Shown piece after piece: positions 37,053-40,064 of a DNA stretch of 40,064 nucleotides. The stretch is from Rhizobiaceae bacterium (lineage in GTDB: Bacteria; Pseudomonadota; Alphaproteobacteria; Rhizobiales; Rhizobiaceae). The DNA is taken from positions 1 to 40,064 of the forward strand of contig JAHBYY010000040.1 of the NCBI GenBank assembly GCA_019635715.1. The letters are read 5' to 3'. The translations under genes were made by a program, and so were the position numbers. Each line of letters starts with the position of its first letter. The first letter of the stretch is position 1. The notes under the pieces were generated by a model, which was not told the origin of the DNA, did no database searches, and saw nothing but the letters and a program-made list of their open reading frames with translations.

Positions 37053-39335
37053 GTGAAAGGTAAGCACCCGAAGTACCGCCCGTACAAGCAGCCGGCCGGC
37101 GGATGGGGCGCTGCGGCGGCCACCGCCAAGGTGCTGATGCAGCAAAGCGTTCTGACCAAGGGGTCGCGGGCGCTGTTGTCCATGAACCAGCCGGGCGGCT
37201 TCAAATGCCCAAGCTGCGCCTTTCCCGATCCCGACAAGCGCCAGACACTGGAGTTCTGCGAGAACGGCGCCAAGGCGCTGGCTTTCGAGGCGACCAAGCG
37301 GCGCGTCACGCGGGAGTTTTTCCAGGCCCATACCGTCAGCGCATTGCGGGACAAGTCCGACCACTGGCTTGAGATGCAGGGCCGTCTGACCGAGCCGATG
37401 CGCTACGATCCGGGCAGCGACAAATATGTCCCGGTCAACTGGGACGACGCCTTCGCTCTGATCGGCAGGCATTTGCGCGGCTTGGACAGCCCGCACAGGG
37501 CCGAGTTCTACACTTCGGGCCGCACTCCGAACGAGGCGGCATTCCTGTGGTCGGTCATGGTGCGCGAGTTCGGCACCAACAACTTTCCCGACTGTTCGAA
37601 CATGTGTCACGAGCCGACCAGCCGCGGCCTGCCGCCTGCCATCGGGATCGGCAAGGGCACCTGCCGGATGGACGATTTCGACGTCACCGAGGCTCTGTTC
37701 GTCATCGGCCAGAACACCGGCACCAACTCGCCCCGGATGATGACCAACCTGGTCGAGGCGCGCAAACGCGGTATTCCCATCGTCGCCATCAATCCGATGC
37801 CCGAACGCGCGCTGATCGAGTTCACCTCGCCCCAGGACGTGGTGCAGATGGCGACCTTCGGCCATACCGACATCGCCAGCGAGTTCGTCCATATCCGCCT
37901 CGGCGGGGATCTGGCCTTCTTCAAGGGCATGATGAAGGTGCTGTTCGAACGCGACGCAGCCGGCGAACAGGTGCTGGACCACGATTTCATCGCCACCCAT
38001 ACGACCGGCTTCGACGCCATCCGCGCCGATGTCGAGGCGCAGGACTGGGACGAAATCGTCGCGCATTCCGGCGTCGGCGAGGACCAGATCCGCCGCGTGG
38101 CCGAGGTCTATGTTCGCTCGAAGGCGACGATGCTCTGCTACGGCATGGGGCTGACCCAGCACCAGCGCGGCTCGCAATTGGTCCAGCAGGCCTGCAACCT
38201 GCTGTTCCTGCGTGGAAATATCGGCAAGCCCGGTGCCGGCATCGTGCCGATCCGCGGCCACTCGAACGTGCAGGGCGACCGCACCTGCGGCATCGACGAC
38301 CAGCCGTCGCAGCAATTGCTCGACAGCGTCGAGAAGGTCTTTGGCTTCGCGGCCCCGCGCCAGCCCGGCCACAATGCCCGCAGGGCGGTGGCGGCGATGA
38401 TGGCGGGCGAGGCGCGGGTGTTCATCGGCCTGGGCGGCAATTTCGTGCGCGCCGTCCCCGATACCGAGCGGTCCTATGCCGCGATGCGCGGCCTTGATCT
38501 GACGGTCGGGATCAACACCAAGCTGAACCGCCAGCATGTGGTGCACGGGCGAGAGGCGCTGATCCTGCCGGTGATCGCCCGTTCGGAAACCATCGTCACC
38601 AGCAAGGGCGAGCAGGCGCTGTCGATCGAGGATTCGATGTCGAAGGTGACCGCCTCGCGCGGGGTGCTCGAACCGGCCAGCCCCGACTGCCGGCCAGAGG
38701 TCGAGATCGTCTGCCGCATGGCCATGGCCGCGCTGCCCCGAACCACGACCGGCTGGGCCGCCTTCGCCGAGGATTACGACCTGATCCGCGACAAGATGGA
38801 AGCCGTCTATCCCGAGATGTTCGCCCGCCTCAATGAAAAGCTGAAGAACCCCGAGGGCTTTCATCTGGATGTCCCGCCGCGCCGCCGCGAATGGCCGACG
38901 CCGACGGCCAAGGCCAATTTTCTTGTGCTGCCGGGGCTCGAGGTCAACGACGGCGTCTCGGACGATCGGATGCTGAGGCTTGCGACGATCCGCTCCCACG
39001 ATCAGTTCAACACCACGGTCTACAGCAACAACGACCGGTATCGCGGTGTCTGGGGCGACCGGATGGTGCTGTTCATCAACGAGATCGACCGAACCGCACG
39101 CGGGCTGCGCGTCGGGCAGAAGGTCGGGCTCGAGACGATCTTCGGCGACGGGATCACGCGCAGGGTCGACGGGTTGACGGTGCTGGATTATCCGATCTCG
39201 CCCGGGGCGGTCGCAGGATATTATCCCGAACTGAACCCTCTGCTGCCTCTCGACTATCGCGACGCCATCAGCGAGACACCCGCGGCCAAGTCGATTCCGG
39301 TCCGTGTGATCAGTGACGTGGGCGCGCCCGACTGA
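37053..39335 (+). CDS. FdhF/YdeP family molybdopterin oxidoreductase
   Basis: A protein of about 760 residues. The N-terminus has GGFKCPSCAFPDPDKR, the CPSC-type variant typical of YdeP-like proteins rather than the full four-cysteine cluster of formate dehydrogenases. Molybdopterin-binding sections include NFPDCSNMCHEPTSRGLP, LFVIGQNTGTNSPRMMTN, LFLRGNIGKPGAGIVPIRGHSNVQGD and, near the C-terminus, RVGQKVGLETIFGDG, each cited in part. There is no signal peptide. In E. coli YdeP is linked to acid resistance; the substrate of the family is unknown. The start is taken as GTG 37053 behind GGGAGGG; a TTG at 37035 is possible. It is a single gene flanked by non-coding DNA on both sides, and fdhD is not adjacent. 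Confidence 0.88.
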   Translation: MKGKHPKYRPYKQPAGGWGAAAATAKVLMQQSVLTKGSRALLSMNQPGGFKCPSCAFPDPDKRQTLEFCENGAKALAFEATKRRVTREFFQAHTVSALRDKSDHWLEMQGRLTEPMRYDPGSDKYVPVNWDDAFALIGRHLRGLDSPHRAEFYTSGRTPNEAAFLWSVMVREFGTNNFPDCSNMCHEPTSRGLPPAIGIGKGTCRMDDFDVTEALFVIGQNTGTNSPRMMTNLVEARKRGIPIVAINPMPERALIEFTSPQDVVQMATFGHTDIASEFVHIRLGGDLAFFKGMMKVLFERDAAGEQVLDHDFIATHTTGFDAIRADVEAQDWDEIVAHSGVGEDQIRRVAEVYVRSKATMLCYGMGLTQHQRGSQLVQQACNLLFLRGNIGKPGAGIVPIRGHSNVQGDRTCGIDDQPSQQLLDSVEKVFGFAAPRQPGHNARRAVAAMMAGEARVFIGLGGNFVRAVPDTERSYAAMRGLDLTVGINTKLNRQHVVHGREALILPVIARSETIVTSKGEQALSIEDSMSKVTASRGVLEPASPDCRPEVEIVCRMAMAALPRTTTGWAAFAEDYDLIRDKMEAVYPEMFARLNEKLKNPEGFHLDVPPRRREWPTPTAKANFLVLPGLEVNDGVSDDRMLRLATIRSHDQFNTTVYSNNDRYRGVWGDRMVLFINEIDRTARGLRVGQKVGLETIFGDGITRRVDGLTVLDYPISPGAVAGYYPELNPLLPLDYRDAISETPAAKSIPVRVISDVGAPD

Positions 39336-39619
39336 CCCCGCGGCGCGCCCGGAATGTCCGGCACCCCGTCGGGAATTGACGTGGAAGATATCGCACCACG
39401 CGTCGCCTGTTCGCGCGCCCTGCAATCGAGCCCGGACTCCAATTCCAGGTGGGGGAACTGGAGGTGACCCATTTCGGTGGACGGTGCACGTCGCGCCGAC
39501 CTGCCGCGCTTCAGCGACAGCCATTGAAAATCAACGAAACTCAGTCGCAACATGAACGCGACGTGGAGTTAGGGAAGATGGAGGAGTTAGGGACGATAGA
39601 GCTAAGTGCTTGAAATCGT
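39336..39619. other. intergenic region with an 18-bp tandem repeat
   Basis: 284 bases between the YdeP-like gene and tRNA-Arg. GGAGTTAGGGAAGATGGA (39565-39582) is followed directly by GGAGTTAGGGACGATAGA (39583-39600), 16 of 18 bases identical. It is just beyond the 3' end of the tRNA gene, a frequent integration site. I find no gene, and cannot name the sequence at 39430-39490. Confidence 0.6.
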
Positions 39620-39696
<77 letters not shown>

Positions 39697-39729
39697 GCAT
39701 CGGGCGGAGGCTGCCGCCCACTTCCCGGG

Positions 39730-40035
39730 TCAATGAGTCCAGGGAAACTTGCGATCGAACCGGAAGTTCTCCGTGTAGGAGATCTGCCGGCGCTTGGCTT
39801 CCTTAGGTTCCTGCACGCGATACTCGATGCCGTGCTTTTCGGCGTAGGCGATCGCCTCTTCCTTCGTCTCGAAGGTGAGGCGGATCTGGCTCCTCATGTC
39901 GCCTGAGGTGGTATAGCCCATCAGCGGGTCGATCTTGCGCGGCATCTCGGGATCGAAGTCGAGCACCCAGTATCCGGTCTTCGCCTTGCCGGACTGCATG
40001 GCCGTCTTTGCGGGGCTGAAGATTCGCGCTGACAT
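39730..40035 (-). CDS. ETC complex I subunit, NDUFS4-like
   Basis: A protein of 101 residues that matches the small NDUFS4/18-kDa accessory subunit of respiratory complex I found in alphaproteobacteria. Typical sections are SARIFSPAKTAMQSGKAKTG, YWVLDFDPEMPRKIDPLMGYT, RLTFETKEEAIAYAEKHGI and the C-terminal FRFDRKFPWTH. It lies upstream of tRNA-Arg on the same strand with 33 bases between. The start ATG at 40035 gives the normal length. Confidence 0.92.
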   Translation of the reverse strand: MSARIFSPAKTAMQSGKAKTGYWVLDFDPEMPRKIDPLMGYTTSGDMRSQIRLTFETKEEAIAYAEKHGIEYRVQEPKEAKRRQISYTENFRFDRKFPWTH

Positions 40036-40064
40036 TCTCGGCGGACGTCCTTTCGTTCCGATGC

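Noticed and set aside
37014-39524. A long minus-strand frame antisense to the YdeP-like gene
   Set aside because: The sense strand encodes a full molybdopterin enzyme; the antisense peptide shows no domain.

Overview
The window looks like a chromosomal segment of a high-GC alphaproteobacterium of the order Hyphomicrobiales, most likely Phyllobacteriaceae (Mesorhizobium-like). The clues are the purM-purN / CDP-alcohol phosphatidyltransferase / AI-2E permease / hdaA neighbourhood, a rhizobial-type inositol (iol) cluster with a fused IolC-DUF2090 protein and an RpiR-type IolR, an NDUFS4-like complex I protein, and several GC-rich palindromic intergenic repeats. The genus is an inference from gene content, not a database match.

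Layout. 1-8.5 kb: a small HTH protein, an uncharacterised acyltransferase-like protein, a doubtful ORF, an ABC-F ATPase, a cytoplasmic molybdopterin oxidoreductase, and a divergent MmyB-type regulator / methyltransferase pair. 8.5-12.9 kb: purM-purN (minus) divergent from a CDP-alcohol phosphatidyltransferase, AI-2E family permease and hdaA (plus), all tightly overlapped. 13.1-22.6 kb: myo-inositol catabolism (iolG, a second Gfo/Idh dehydrogenase, iolR, iolC, iolD, iolE, a small membrane protein, iolB). 22.8-28.7 kb: an RNA-repair island. 29.0-35.6 kb: a methyltransferase/GNAT pair facing a four-gene minus-strand operon (asparagine synthetase-like, acyl carrier protein, acyl-AMP ligase, NAD-synthetase-like). 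35.9-40.0 kb: DUF488 and DUF2945 proteins, a degenerate repeat, a YdeP/FdhF-type oxidoreductase, tRNA-Arg(TCT) and an NDUFS4-like protein.

The highlight is the RNA-repair island. A CARF-domain sigma-54 activator (RtcR) is divergent from a clear -24/-12 promoter that precedes the Ro60 homologue Rsr. Between rsr and the RNA ligase rtcB lie about 1,075 bases with no protein gene. I read this stretch as a tandem array of seven bacterial Y RNAs plus one orphan 5' half. Six units share the same two-stem, internal-loop plan (5' loop starting ATG, then a second stem whose 5' strand ends in RAC, then TACA; 3' loop ending in TTG or TCG before TCG). Both stems change sequence from unit to unit while keeping their pairing. 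Most units carry a T-arm, and the first two carry a near-complete tRNA mimic in circularly permuted order: T-arm, acceptor 3' strand, short loop, acceptor 5' strand, D-arm. The later units lose the D-arm, and one has lost the tRNA mimic altogether. From what I know of the family, bacterial Ro60 operons usually carry one or two Y RNAs, so an array of this size and diversity deserves attention. rtcA is not in the window.

How the parts fit: damage to tRNA would activate RtcR, which drives one sigma-54 transcript carrying Rsr, a set of Y RNAs able to bind and direct Rsr, and the RtcB ligase. The other modules are ordinary metabolism (purines, inositol) and one uncharacterised biosynthetic cluster that probably activates an acyl or amino acid onto a carrier protein and amidates it.
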